Source of the DNA: Micromonospora sp. NBC_00421 | GTDB taxonomy: Bacteria > Actinomycetota > Actinomycetes > Mycobacteriales > Micromonosporaceae | DNA: 64,000 nt | Assembly: GCF_036017915.1 (NCBI RefSeq) | Contig: NZ_CP107929.1 | Location: 5,894,001 to 5,958,000 of the forward strand | Direction: 5' to 3' | In this document: positions 24,311-32,729 of the stretch, one piece after another | Layout: each line of letters starts with the position of its first letter | Position numbering within the stretch: the stretch's first letter is position 1 | Position numbers and translations under genes: made by a program | The notes under the pieces: generated by a model | Told to the model about the DNA's origin: nothing | The model's input: only the letters and a program-made list of their open reading frames with translations | Databases searched by the model: none

Positions 24311-26628
24311 GCCCGTACCTCCCGGCTGAGCTGTATCCGCAGCTCGCTGACGTAGCGCCCGCCCGCCGAGTCCGGCAGCCAGGACCGTCGCGGGTCGGGC
24401 AGCGGCTCGCTGATGTTCAGCACCGTTGCCGGGTCCCGTCGGCGGGCCGCGCGCACCAGGTTCACGAACGCGATCACCAGGGTCGGGCTGGTCAGGTCGA
24501 ACAGCGCCGGTTTCGTCTCCTCCGGGAACTTGACGAAGACCTGGTCGGGCAGGCCGTGCCCGGTGGCCCAGCGGCGCACCTCCGCGTAGTCGCGTTGCCT
24601 GTTGGTCGCGCGCTCGGAGAGGCCGAGCGACGCCACAGGCAGCCGCCAGGTCTCCCGGAACAGCACCATGCCGTCGACCGCCAGGCGCGGCGTGTGCGGA
24701 CCTTCCAGCCCGATCTTGAAGGCGTCCGCGGCGACCATCGACATCAGTACGCCGAGCAGCTCCGGAATCCGCCACCGCCGCCCGTCCCGGGTCCGGGCGG
24801 TGACCACCCCGTCCGCGTCGGTGAAGGTGATCGACACCGCCGGATCGACACGGTGGCGGCCGTCGACCGGCCCACGGGCGAAGCCGATCAGCCGCTCCCC
24901 GGCGCCCACTGTGGTGGGAACGAAGCGACCGGTGTTGCGCCGCCAACCGGGCGGGAACAGCGGCACCATGCGGGGGGTGCCGATCCCGGCGTTGACCATG
25001 TCCCGCAGCGAGGCCTCGGTGCCGGTGGTCCAGTTCAGGAAGATCAGGTCCAGCGAGGAGAGGCAGGCGTGCAGCTCACCGAGGACCACCTGGTAGTCGC
25101 CGGCGTTCACGGCGTCCACGCTGTCCGCCACGATCTGCAGGTCGGGACTGTGCACCGCGAGATGCGGCCAGCGCGGTCCGGCCGTACCGAAGACGGCTCG
25201 GGCGCGCTGCGCCAGCTCGCCCGAGGTGAGGTCGACACGGTGCCCGGCCGAAGCCGGGTCGAGGTCGAGGACCTCGCGCCACTTCGCGGCCAGTTCACCG
25301 ATCGCGGCCCGCACCGGGCGCGGGTCGTCGCCCCAGAAGAGCCCGAGCACCTGCGCCCAGACGTCGGCCAGGGTGACCGGCCGCCGGGACTTCGCCGCGA
25401 CCGCCCGGACCTGAGCGGACACCTCTTCCTCGACGAGTTCGGCGAGCCGGTTGCCGAACCAGTCCGCGGCACCGGCCACGAGCGCCAGCGGGCGGGCGAT
25501 CCGGTCCAGGAAGTCACGGCCCAGCTCCATCCGGGTGTCCCGGAGGGTGTCCTCGTAGCAGAGGCTGCGCCCGGCGTACGCCTTCCCGCCCTCCCGCGTC
25601 GCGGCCTGCCCGGTGACCTCGACGAACAGCGCGCCGAGCGCATCCAGCGCGGCGCGTAGCCCGGCGGTGCCGGTGGCCTCGGCGACCCGTTGCCGGGCGG
25701 CGGTGAAGCCGGTGAGGACCTCGTCGAAGCGGACGAACAGCGCGGGGTCGCCGATCCGGTCCACCCGTCGGCGCAGCGTGCGCTCGGCCCGCTCGTCGAT
25801 CGGGATGTTGCCGTCCCAGGTCAGCAGCCGCTGCCGCTGCCAGCGCAGCAGCACCTTCTCCACCCGGTCGCGGGTGGTCGCGGGAGCCCAGCCGGCGTCG
25901 GCCACCAGGCGGTCGACGAGATCCTCGGCGTGCCGCTCGCCGTCGGTCAGGGCGAGCACGGCGGCCTCGTCCGGGCGCAGCCGCATCGGGCCACGACCGG
26001 GCACCAGCAGCTGCTCGCCGTCGAGGTGCACGTCCGGGCGCAGCATCGGCGGGAACCACCAGCGTGCTCCCGGCTGGGCGACCATCCAGTCGGCCAGCTC
26101 GGCGACCATCCAGCGTTCGAGGAACACCCGACGGTCGCCGACCAGGCCGGGACCGGTCTCGACGGTGAGCGCCCGGTCGCTGCGCCCGACGCCGAACCAG
26201 CCGGCGGGGCCGAAGAAGCCGATGGTCTCGGCCTTGGCGCAGTAGCGCAGCCAGTACATCGCCAGCACCCGCTCGCGCTCGCGGCGCTTGGTGCCCCGGC
26301 CGGGGTCGTCGGTCGCGAGCCGGGCGAGCAGCGCGAACGCCGCCGGGTTCTGCCAGACCACCGCCCGGCTGAGGGTCTCGTCCGTGGCCAGCGCGGCCAG
26401 CGCGGCGGACTCGGCTGCGGCAGCCCGGTCGTACGCCACGACGAACTCGTCGCCGTCGACGGCGGCAGCCGCCTCCTTCCCGCCCAGCAGGTGCAGCCCG
26501 GACGCCGGGAAACCGGCGCTGCGCAGCATCCCGACCGACCAGACCCGCCAGTCGGTGTCACCCATCGGGCAGTGCGGGCCGAAGGTGGACCAGTCCACCT
26601 CGCGGACCCGCTCCAGCGCCCCGGTCAT
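24307..26628 (-). CDS. LanB-type protein: glutamylation-domain only (split dehydratase or PEARL-like)
   Basis: A 773-residue protein with the layout of the N-terminal (tRNA-dependent glutamylation) domain of class I lantibiotic dehydratases. Clues are the Arg-rich KRRERERV region near 190, IVADSVDAV and LNWTT near 490-520, QVFVKFPEETKPALFDLTSP near 710, and the closing GRYVSELRIQ. The SpaB_C elimination domain is absent. Members with this size act either as half of a split dehydratase (thiopeptides) or as PEARLs, which add an amino acid to a peptide end from aminoacyl-tRNA (established for those families). Its presence beside a LanKC, which already dehydrates Ser/Thr, is unusual. It is coupled on both sides by ATGA overlaps. 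Confidence 0.8.
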   Translation of the reverse strand: MTGALERVREVDWSTFGPHCPMGDTDWRVWSVGMLRSAGFPASGLHLLGGKEAAAAVDGDEFVVAYDRAAAAESAALAALATDETLSRAVVWQNPAAFALLARLATDDPGRGTKRRERERVLAMYWLRYCAKAETIGFFGPAGWFGVGRSDRALTVETGPGLVGDRRVFLERWMVAELADWMVAQPGARWWFPPMLRPDVHLDGEQLLVPGRGPMRLRPDEAAVLALTDGERHAEDLVDRLVADAGWAPATTRDRVEKVLLRWQRQRLLTWDGNIPIDERAERTLRRRVDRIGDPALFVRFDEVLTGFTAARQRVAEATGTAGLRAALDALGALFVEVTGQAATREGGKAYAGRSLCYEDTLRDTRMELGRDFLDRIARPLALVAGAADWFGNRLAELVEEEVSAQVRAVAAKSRRPVTLADVWAQVLGLFWGDDPRPVRAAIGELAAKWREVLDLDPASAGHRVDLTSGELAQRARAVFGTAGPRWPHLAVHSPDLQIVADSVDAVNAGDYQVVLGELHACLSSLDLIFLNWTTGTEASLRDMVNAGIGTPRMVPLFPPGWRRNTGRFVPTTVGAGERLIGFARGPVDGRHRVDPAVSITFTDADGVVTARTRDGRRWRIPELLGVLMSMVAADAFKIGLEGPHTPRLAVDGMVLFRETWRLPVASLGLSERATNRQRDYAEVRRWATGHGLPDQVFVKFPEETKPALFDLTSPTLVIAFVNLVRAARRRDPATVLNISEPLPDPRRSWLPDSAGGRYVSELRIQLSREVRA

Positions 26629-27818
26629 CGGGCCACCTGCGCAAGGTCACGCCGGCCGGAGAGGGCCTGCGCCAACCGGGCCACCCCCTCGGTGATCTTC
26701 GCGGGTGCCGGGTAGCTGAAGCAGAGCCGCAGCCCGTCGGCGTGCTCCCCGTCGATGCTGAAGTGCCGGCCGGGCACGTACGACACCCCGCGCTGCGCGG
26801 CAGCTGCCGCGAACCCGCTGGTGTCGGCCCCGGCCCGGTGCCGCAGCCAGACGTAGAACCCGCCGCTCGGGGTGCCCCAGCTCCAGTCGCCGTCCAGACC
26901 GAATTCGTGTTCCAGCGCCGAGGTCATCAGCGCGGCCCGCTCCCGGTAGCTCTCCCGGTAGCCGGCGAGCAGGTCGTCCCAGCCCTGGCCGGTGTAGAAC
27001 GCGGCCAGGGCGGCCTGGGCGAACGCCGACGGGGACAGCGACATGACCTCGGTGGTGGCGCGCAGCGCGCCGGCCAGGTGCCGGGGAGCGGCGATCCAGC
27101 CGCAGCGCAGTCCGGGGGCGAAGATCTTGGAGAAGGTGCCCAGGTAGACCACCCGGTCCGGGTCCAGCGCCCGGCACGCGGTGACGTGCTCGCCGGTGAA
27201 GGAGAGCAGGCCGTACGGGTTGTCCTCGATCATCAACAGGTCCAGGTCCCGGCAGACCCGCAGGATCCCGGCGCGGCGGTCGAGGCCGAGGGTCGCACCT
27301 GTCGGGTTGGAGAAGGTCGGGTTGACGTAGAGCAGCCGTGCCGTCGTGCCACCGGCCCGGAGGCCGAGCACGGTGTCCCGCAGCGCCTGCGGGTCGAGCC
27401 CTTCGGCGTCGGCCGGCACGCCGACCGCGGTCAGACCGGCGAGCCGGAAGGCGGCGAGCGCACCCGGGTACGCCGGGGTCTGGCAGAGCACTGCCTCGCC
27501 GGGCCGGGCCAGACCCAGCGCCACGGCGGTCAGGCCCAGCTGCGAGCCGCCGGTCGGCACCAACTCGTCGGCCTCGGCGGTGGTGCCCTCCCGGGCCATC
27601 AGGTCGTTGATCGCCGGCAGCAGGCTGCGGGCCACGTGCGGGGTGCTGTACTGCAGGGCCGTCCGGCCGCCCAGCCGGGTCAGCCGGGACAGCTGACCGG
27701 CCAGGTCACCGAGTGGCAGCCGGCTCAGGTCCGGCAGCCCCCCGGCGAAGGAGATCAGATCGCCGCCACGCTCGAACAGCTGGGGCATCTCCACGGCCGG
27801 GGCGTTGGTTGTCCACAT
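26625..27818 (-). CDS. PLP-dependent aminotransferase (class I/II fold, LysN/2-aminoadipate transaminase-like)
   Basis: A 397-residue fold-type I enzyme. PLP lysine lies in GTFSKIFAPGLRCGW near residue 231. Other clues are NPTFSNPTGATL near 165 and EDNPYGLL near 197. It has the aminotransferase domain of MocR regulators but no GntR DNA-binding domain, so it is an enzyme. It could aminate a keto-acid or aldehyde to build an amino starter or an amine at the chain end; the substrate cannot be read. The ATG at 27818 has a GGAAGGAGAAG site, and the 3' end overlaps the LanB-like gene (ATGA). Confidence 0.87.
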   Translation of the reverse strand: MWTTNAPAVEMPQLFERGGDLISFAGGLPDLSRLPLGDLAGQLSRLTRLGGRTALQYSTPHVARSLLPAINDLMAREGTTAEADELVPTGGSQLGLTAVALGLARPGEAVLCQTPAYPGALAAFRLAGLTAVGVPADAEGLDPQALRDTVLGLRAGGTTARLLYVNPTFSNPTGATLGLDRRAGILRVCRDLDLLMIEDNPYGLLSFTGEHVTACRALDPDRVVYLGTFSKIFAPGLRCGWIAAPRHLAGALRATTEVMSLSPSAFAQAALAAFYTGQGWDDLLAGYRESYRERAALMTSALEHEFGLDGDWSWGTPSGGFYVWLRHRAGADTSGFAAAAAQRGVSYVPGRHFSIDGEHADGLRLCFSYPAPAKITEGVARLAQALSGRRDLAQVAR

Positions 27819-27843
27819 GGTCTTCTCCTTCCTCTGCCTCGGG

Positions 27844-28080
27844 CTAGACGGGCATCCGGGTCTGTTCCTCGGCGAACCGCCAGAGCCCGGCGGGGCTGGC
27901 CAGGGCCTCGTCGGCCAGCAGGTCCGGGTCGATCTCGAAGCCGTACCGCTGCTCGACGGCGAGCACCAGGTTGAGATATCCGAGGGAGTCGACGCCCAGG
28001 TCGACCAGGGGCTTCTCCGGGTCGCTCACCGCGACCTCGCACACGGACTCGACGAGCTGGTCAAACTGCGACTGGTTCAT
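27844..28080 (-). CDS. Second carrier protein (loading/aminoacyl type)
   Basis: A 78-residue carrier protein with the phosphopantetheine site at Ser32 (LGVDSLGYLNL). It differs from the 96-residue carrier at 21158-21448. Its gene overlaps the ligase gene by 20 bases, so the ligase probably loads it. Together they look like a starter or aminoacyl loading pair. It is followed 25 bases later by the aminotransferase. Confidence 0.9.
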   Translation of the reverse strand: MNQSQFDQLVESVCEVAVSDPEKPLVDLGVDSLGYLNLVLAVEQRYGFEIDPDLLADEALASPAGLWRFAEEQTRMPV

Positions 28081-29533
28081 GGGTCTGCCATTTCTGTGGG
28101 GAGGATTCGGGTCGGAGAAGCCGCTCCACCGCCTTGCGGTCCGGCTTTCCGTTGGGAGTCAGGGGCACCTCGTCGAGGTGGGTGATGCGGTCCGGCATCC
28201 GCGCCCGGTCCAGGTGCTCGGCGAGCAGGTCGCGCAGTTCCGGCTCGGTCAGCTCGCTCAGCACCGCGAGCACCAGCGGGGCGTCGTCGGCGGCCGGTCG
28301 CAGGGCCACCGCGGCGACGATCCCGGCGACCCTCTCGGCGGCGTTCTCGACCTCGGTGAGGCTCATCCGGACGCCGCGCCGCTTGATCATGTCGTCGTCG
28401 CGGCCGACGAAGTAGAGCCGGCCCTGCTGGTCCAGGTATCCCTGGTCACCTGTGTGCAGTTCGAGCGCACCGTCCGGCCCGCGCAGGTAGCGCTGCTGCT
28501 GGTCCATCGGGATCTGCCAGTAACCGGCCATCACGGTGGCTCCCCCGACGACGATCTCGCCGACCGTGCCGGGCGGGACCGCACGCTTGTCGGCGTCCAC
28601 GATCCGGATGACGTCGCCGGGAATCGCCGGGCCGACCGAGTCGGGGTGGTCCGCGTACTCGGCGGGGTCCAGGATGGAGATCCGCTTGCACTCGGTCATC
28701 CCGTACATCGAGGCGTACGCCGCCCCGGGGAAGCAGTCGAGCAGTTCGGCCACGGTGTCCCGCCCGAGCCGGGCCCCCGTGTTGGTGAACAGCCGCACCC
28801 GGGTCGGCACCTTCCGGCGTTGTTGCAGCACGGTGAGCATCTGGGCCAGGGACGGCACCAGCGGCACCACGGTGATCCCGTGCTGCTCGATCAACCTGAG
28901 CAGTGCGGCGTCCCGGTTGCGGGCGGTCAGCACCAGGGTGGCGCCGACCGTCGCGCAGAGCAGCGCCTGGTAGAGGCCGTAGTCGAAGGAGAGCGGGAGC
29001 CGGCAGAGCACCACGTCCTCGGCGCGGTAGCCGAGCCGGGCGTTGACGGCCCCGACCGCGGCGACCATCGGGCGGTGCGGACAGACCACGCCCTTCGGGT
29101 CGCCGGTCGAGCCGGAGGTGTAGATCAGCAGGGCCACGTCGTCCGGTGCGGTGTCCGCGACGTACGGGTCCGGGGCGGTGTCGCGCACCTCCTGCCAGGC
29201 CTGCGCCAGCGGCCCGGTGCCGTGCAGCACGACCGTGGCGGCGCAGTTCCCGGCGAGGTAACCGAGCTGGGCGCCGGTGAGCTCCGGGTGGGCCGGCACG
29301 AAGATCGCGCCGAGCCGGAGGGTCGCGTAGAGGAAGGCGAGGAAGCGGTGGTCGGCGTCGCCGCCGTAGACCACCCGCTGCCCGGCGGTGACCCCCTGGC
29401 CGCGCAGCCAGCCCACCGACCTGTCGACCAGCCGGCCCAGTTCGGCGTACGTCAGGCGACCCTCGCCGTCGATCACCGCGGGATGGTGGGGGCGCTCGGC
29501 GCGGGCCTGCGCGAAGAGCTCATGCACCAGCAC
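28061..29533 (-). CDS. AMP-dependent acyl/aminoacyl ligase (adenylation enzyme)
   Basis: A 490-residue ANL-superfamily enzyme. ATP-binding motif LLIYTSGSTGDPKGVVCPH is complete; YGMTECKR, TGDQG, RDDDMIKRRGVR and the C-terminal PNGKPDRK lysine follow in order. It activates a carboxylic acid as acyl-AMP and should transfer it to the overlapping carrier protein. Nearby Dap genes make an amino acid substrate plausible, but the specificity pocket cannot be decoded safely. The start is GTG at 29533 (or GTG at 29527), inside the FabD-like gene. Confidence 0.9.
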   Translation of the reverse strand: MLVHELFAQARAERPHHPAVIDGEGRLTYAELGRLVDRSVGWLRGQGVTAGQRVVYGGDADHRFLAFLYATLRLGAIFVPAHPELTGAQLGYLAGNCAATVVLHGTGPLAQAWQEVRDTAPDPYVADTAPDDVALLIYTSGSTGDPKGVVCPHRPMVAAVGAVNARLGYRAEDVVLCRLPLSFDYGLYQALLCATVGATLVLTARNRDAALLRLIEQHGITVVPLVPSLAQMLTVLQQRRKVPTRVRLFTNTGARLGRDTVAELLDCFPGAAYASMYGMTECKRISILDPAEYADHPDSVGPAIPGDVIRIVDADKRAVPPGTVGEIVVGGATVMAGYWQIPMDQQQRYLRGPDGALELHTGDQGYLDQQGRLYFVGRDDDMIKRRGVRMSLTEVENAAERVAGIVAAVALRPAADDAPLVLAVLSELTEPELRDLLAEHLDRARMPDRITHLDEVPLTPNGKPDRKAVERLLRPESSPQKWQTHEPVAV

Positions 29534-30455
29534 CGATCAGCCCTCCCCGTACCCGGCGGCGCACCGCGTCGAGATCGCGTTCGTGGTGCACCGGCAGCAC
29601 GTCCAGGTGCGGAAGCTGCCGCTTCAACACGCCGGCCAGGGTCCTGGCCGGTGGGAGCGCCACGCTCAGCGTGGGTGCCAGCGCGTCCAGGGCGGTCAGG
29701 CAGCGGTCCCAACGCACCGGCCGGACGAGCTGGCCGACCAGGCGCTCGCGGGCCTGCTCACCGGTCCTGATCGGCAGGCCGTCCGCGTTGGACAGCAGGA
29801 GCTGACGCGGATCGGCGAACGGGACCTCGGCGACCGCCGCGGCGAACGTCGCGCGGGCCGGCTCCATGTGCCGGGTGTGGAACGCCCCGGCCACCGCGAG
29901 TGGCTTCACCGCGGCACCCGGCGGAGGGGAGGCCGCCAGCCGGTCCAGGTCCGCGATCAGCCCGGCGGCCACGATCTGCCCTGGCCCGTTGAAGGTGGCC
30001 GGGCTCAGACCCAGCTCCGCGATCCGGTCGAGCACGACCGGCTCCTCGCCACCGACCACCGCCAACATCGAGGTCGGCGCGTCGGCACAGGCCGCGGCCA
30101 TGGCCCGGCCACGGATCCCGGCCAGCCGGATCGCGTCGGTCGGGGTGAGCACCCCGGCGTACGCCGCGGCGGTGAGTTCGCCGACCGAGTGCCCGGCCAC
30201 CGCTGCCACCCCGTCGTCGGCCAGCAGGTCGGCCAGCTCTGCCAGGGCCAGCAGGCCGGCCGCCACAAGCAGTGGCTGGGTGTGCTCGGTACGGGCGATC
30301 TCCGCAGCCGGAGCCCGGGTGCCCAGCTGGATCAGGTCGCATCCGGCGGCTTCCGACCAGCTCTGCACCAGCTCGGCCCGCTCCGGACGACGCAGCCAAC
30401 CGGCGAGCATGCCGGGCGTCTGCGCACCCTGACCGGGGGCCATGATGACGAACAT
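29520..30455 (-). CDS. FabD-like malonyl-CoA:ACP transacylase
   Basis: A 311-residue acyltransferase with the nucleophile Ser90 in GHSVGE and His193 in GAFHTRHM. APGQGAQTPGM at the N-terminus and Arg at about 115 complete the family pattern. It loads malonyl units on the carrier protein for the KS-CLF. A dedicated transacylase beside a discrete KS is less common than relying on housekeeping FabD. The ATG at 30455 follows GAGGAGG and is chosen over the upstream GTG because of this site. Confidence 0.92.
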   Translation of the reverse strand: MFVIMAPGQGAQTPGMLAGWLRRPERAELVQSWSEAAGCDLIQLGTRAPAAEIARTEHTQPLLVAAGLLALAELADLLADDGVAAVAGHSVGELTAAAYAGVLTPTDAIRLAGIRGRAMAAACADAPTSMLAVVGGEEPVVLDRIAELGLSPATFNGPGQIVAAGLIADLDRLAASPPPGAAVKPLAVAGAFHTRHMEPARATFAAAVAEVPFADPRQLLLSNADGLPIRTGEQARERLVGQLVRPVRWDRCLTALDALAPTLSVALPPARTLAGVLKRQLPHLDVLPVHHERDLDAVRRRVRGGLIGAGA

Positions 30456-30497
30456 GTGAGGTCCTCCTCTCCTTGTCACGCGCTGCTCCGGACCTGT

Positions 30498-30538
30498 TTC
30501 TGGGCAGGTTGGATCAGCTTCTGGGCAGGGTTGGTCAG
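30498..30538. repeat. Imperfect direct repeat (two copies, 21-bp period) upstream of the FabD-like gene
   Basis: 30498-30517 and 30519-30538 share TTCTGGGCAG followed by a GTTGG-TCAG segment. They lie 43-83 bp upstream of the transacylase start, where a promoter of the chain-building operon would be expected. They could be operator half-sites; no function is shown. Confidence 0.6.
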
Positions 30539-30576
30539 CCGGACGGCACCCGTACGGCGGGAAGTCTCTTGCGGGG

Positions 30577-30611
30577 GCCGGCCGGCGTCGTGGGGTCCGA
30601 CGCCGGCCGGC
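30577..30611 (-). terminator. Terminator-like hairpin after the ABC transporter pair
   Basis: Perfect 14-bp arms (30577-30590 and 30598-30611, GC-rich, GCCGGCCGGCGTCG and its complement) enclose a 7-base loop. It starts four bases after the permease stop on the minus strand. It separates the exporter operon from the biosynthetic operon that begins at 30455. Confidence 0.75.
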
Positions 30612-30614
30612 GGG

Positions 30615-31409
30615 TCAGACGCGGCCCGTGCTGTCGGCGAAGCGGCGGGCGGCGGCGACGGTGAAGACAGCGAGCCAGGCGGCCAGGTTGATCAGCGCGC
30701 CGAGCAGGCTGGAGTGCTCACCGTGGAAGTTGTATCCGTCGGTGAGCGGGTAGCGGGCCAGGGTGGCCACGCCGTACATCGGGGTGAACTGCGAGATGGT
30801 CAGCATCACGCCGGAGAGCGGGATGAACAGGTTGCCGAGGAAGGCGAGCACGGTCATGGTGAGACCGGGCATGTGCATCACGATCTCCGGCTTCAGGGCC
30901 AGTCCGAGGGCGATGCCGAGGGCGGCGAAGACCGCCGAGCCCAGCCACGCCACGGCCAGGCTGATCACCCAGACCTGCGGCTTCGCCTCGGCGCCGGTGA
31001 GGGCGCCGAGCACGCCCACCACGCCGACCGGCAGGGCCGCGACGATCACCGAGCAGAGCACCTTGATCAGGACGTACGCGGTGGACGACAGTGGGCTCAG
31101 CCGGATCGTCCGCAACCACCCGACGGATCGTTCGATCGAGACGGTGGCGGCCGAACTGGTGCTCGCCGTGGCGGCCCCGTAGATCGCCATCCCGATCATC
31201 ATCCAGGCGGCGAAGTTGCCGTGCGGCAGCTCGGCGTCGGTGCCGCCGGTGCGGAACAGTGCCAGGTAGAGGGCCGCCGGCAGAAGCAGCGTGAAGATCA
31301 GCGTCTGTCGGTTCAGCCGGCGGCTCAGCTCGTAGCGAATGAAGATCGGGTTGATCGGCCCGAGGGCCGAGCGCGTGCGGCGGGGAGGCGGCAGGGTCGC
31401 GGTGCTCAT
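30615..31409 (-). CDS. ABC transporter permease (ABC-2 type)
   Basis: A 264-residue membrane protein with six predicted helices in the DrrB/ABC-2 layout: one after residue 38, a pair around 67-90, then 116-137, 148-172, 186-205 and 239-256. The gene overlaps the ATPase stop (ATGA). These half-size exporters move amphiphilic antibiotics or lipids outward. It is likely the second exporter, or the immunity system, of the cluster. Confidence 0.9.
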   Translation of the reverse strand: MSTATLPPPRRTRSALGPINPIFIRYELSRRLNRQTLIFTLLLPAALYLALFRTGGTDAELPHGNFAAWMMIGMAIYGAATASTSSAATVSIERSVGWLRTIRLSPLSSTAYVLIKVLCSVIVAALPVGVVGVLGALTGAEAKPQVWVISLAVAWLGSAVFAALGIALGLALKPEIVMHMPGLTMTVLAFLGNLFIPLSGVMLTISQFTPMYGVATLARYPLTDGYNFHGEHSSLLGALINLAAWLAVFTVAAARRFADSTGRV

Positions 31410-32359
31410 CGGTCTCCTCCGGTACGCCGGGTGATGGTCAGGAAGGCGTCCTCCAGGCTGCGTGGGGTGACCTCGATCTGCTCGGCCGTGGTGTCCCGTA
31501 CCAGGTGGCGCAAGAGCAGGTCGGAGTCGGTGCTGTCGAAGTAGATCCGCTCGCCGCGGACCTCGGTCACGGTGGCGCCGGTGGCCTCGGCCAGCATGTC
31601 GGCCTGGTGGCGCGGCAGCACCGCGGAGACCACCCGGCCGCTGGCGGCGGCCCGGATCGACGACGCCGAGCCGTCGGCGACCACTTCGCCGCGGTTCAGC
31701 AGGACGATCCGGTCGGCGAACTGGTCGGCCTCCTCCAGGTAGTGAGTGGCGAACATGACGGTCATGCCCTGCCCGGCGTCCTGCCGGACGGCCGTCCAGA
31801 AGTCTCGACGGGCCGCCACGTCCATGCCGGCGGTCGGCTCGTCGAGGATCAGGAAGTCCGGCGCGGACAGCAGTGCCAGGGCGAAGCGCAGCCGCTGCTG
31901 CTCGCCGCCGGAGCAGGCGGCGACCTTGCGGTTGCGCAGCTCGTGCAGGTTGGCGCGGGCCATGCAGCGCTCCGGGTCGGCACCCGGGTGCAGCGACGCC
32001 AACATGCGTACGGTGGCCTCGACGGTGAGCTCGGGCAGTAGGCCGCCGGACTGCATCACCGCGGCCACCCGGCCGGCCCGCACCGCCTGCGCGGGCGGCT
32101 GGCCGAAGAGCCGGATCTCGCCGGCGTCCGGGCGGGTCAGGCCGAGGATCATGTCGACAGTGGTGGTCTTGCCAGCCCCGTTGGGGCCGAGGAAGGCGAC
32201 CACCTCGCCACGGCGGATGCGCAGGTCGAGCCCGTGCACCGCAGTGAATTCGACGCCGTCGGTGTTGGTGAAGCGCTTGGTCACCCCTTGCAGGAGGGCG
32301 GCGTCTACCTCGCTGGTGCTCGCCTCCTCCCGCGGCACGAGAGCGGATCTTCGGTTCAT
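31406..32359 (-). CDS. ABC transporter ATP-binding protein (DrrA-like)
   Basis: A 317-residue ATPase with Walker A GPNGAGKT (58-65), signature CSGGEQQR (149-156) and Walker B FLILDEPTAGMD (169-180). The Q of the usual LSGGQ is Glu. The extra C-terminal domain after residue 235 is typical of DrrA-type antibiotic exporters. The ATG at 32359 has an AAGGAAGGTGA site. It is the first gene of the minus-strand cluster and has a long noncoding region upstream. Confidence 0.92.
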   Translation of the reverse strand: MNRRSALVPREEASTSEVDAALLQGVTKRFTNTDGVEFTAVHGLDLRIRRGEVVAFLGPNGAGKTTTVDMILGLTRPDAGEIRLFGQPPAQAVRAGRVAAVMQSGGLLPELTVEATVRMLASLHPGADPERCMARANLHELRNRKVAACSGGEQQRLRFALALLSAPDFLILDEPTAGMDVAARRDFWTAVRQDAGQGMTVMFATHYLEEADQFADRIVLLNRGEVVADGSASSIRAAASGRVVSAVLPRHQADMLAEATGATVTEVRGERIYFDSTDSDLLLRHLVRDTTAEQIEVTPRSLEDAFLTITRRTGGDR

Positions 32360-32507
32360 CGGTCACCTTCCTTGCGTCGGCGGACGTAGCCTGCTCCGGC
32401 GACCTCTCCGTTCCGGCCGCTGAGTACACAATGCCCGCCATTTGCATTTCCCAGCAAGGCCCCGAGGGTATTTCCGGAGAAGTGCTGCGTACTGTCACAC
32501 GCACCGG

Positions 32508-32521
32508 ATGACAGGTGTCAT
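32508..32521. promoter_or_regulatory. ATGACA-GG-TGTCAT palindrome upstream of the ABC operon
   Basis: A perfect 6-bp inverted repeat with a 2-bp centre, about 150 bp upstream of the ATPase start. The left arm with its flank reads GGATGACA, one base away from the CGATGACA boxes upstream of the precursor. A further TGTCA lies at 32493-32497. It is probably a regulator site. Confidence 0.45.
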
Positions 32522-32567
32522 ATTCCTGCGGTTACACCCGTGACGTCGCTCGGCCGCGCGCGTCATA

Positions 32568-32729
32568 TCAGCAGCTCAGCAGGTTTTCTGTGTGCGCCGT
32601 GCCCGCGACGCGCTCCAGCCGTTTCCCGACCTCGTCGCCCCTCTGGAGACGGCGGTAATCGCGGTGCCGGCCGGAGCGGTATTCGATGGTGGCGGCGAAC
32701 CGTTCGGTAGCCGGCACGAATATCCGCAT
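32568..32729 (-). CDS. Possible small protein, unknown (53 residues)
   Basis: The frame begins with MRIFVPATERF, is rich in Arg, and ends in NLLSC. Most codons end in G or C, as in real genes here. There is only a weak ribosome site (GAAAG) before the ATG. I recognise no family. It could be a small gene at the cluster edge or chance. Confidence 0.25.
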   Translation of the reverse strand: MRIFVPATERFAATIEYRSGRHRDYRRLQRGDEVGKRLERVAGTAHTENLLSC

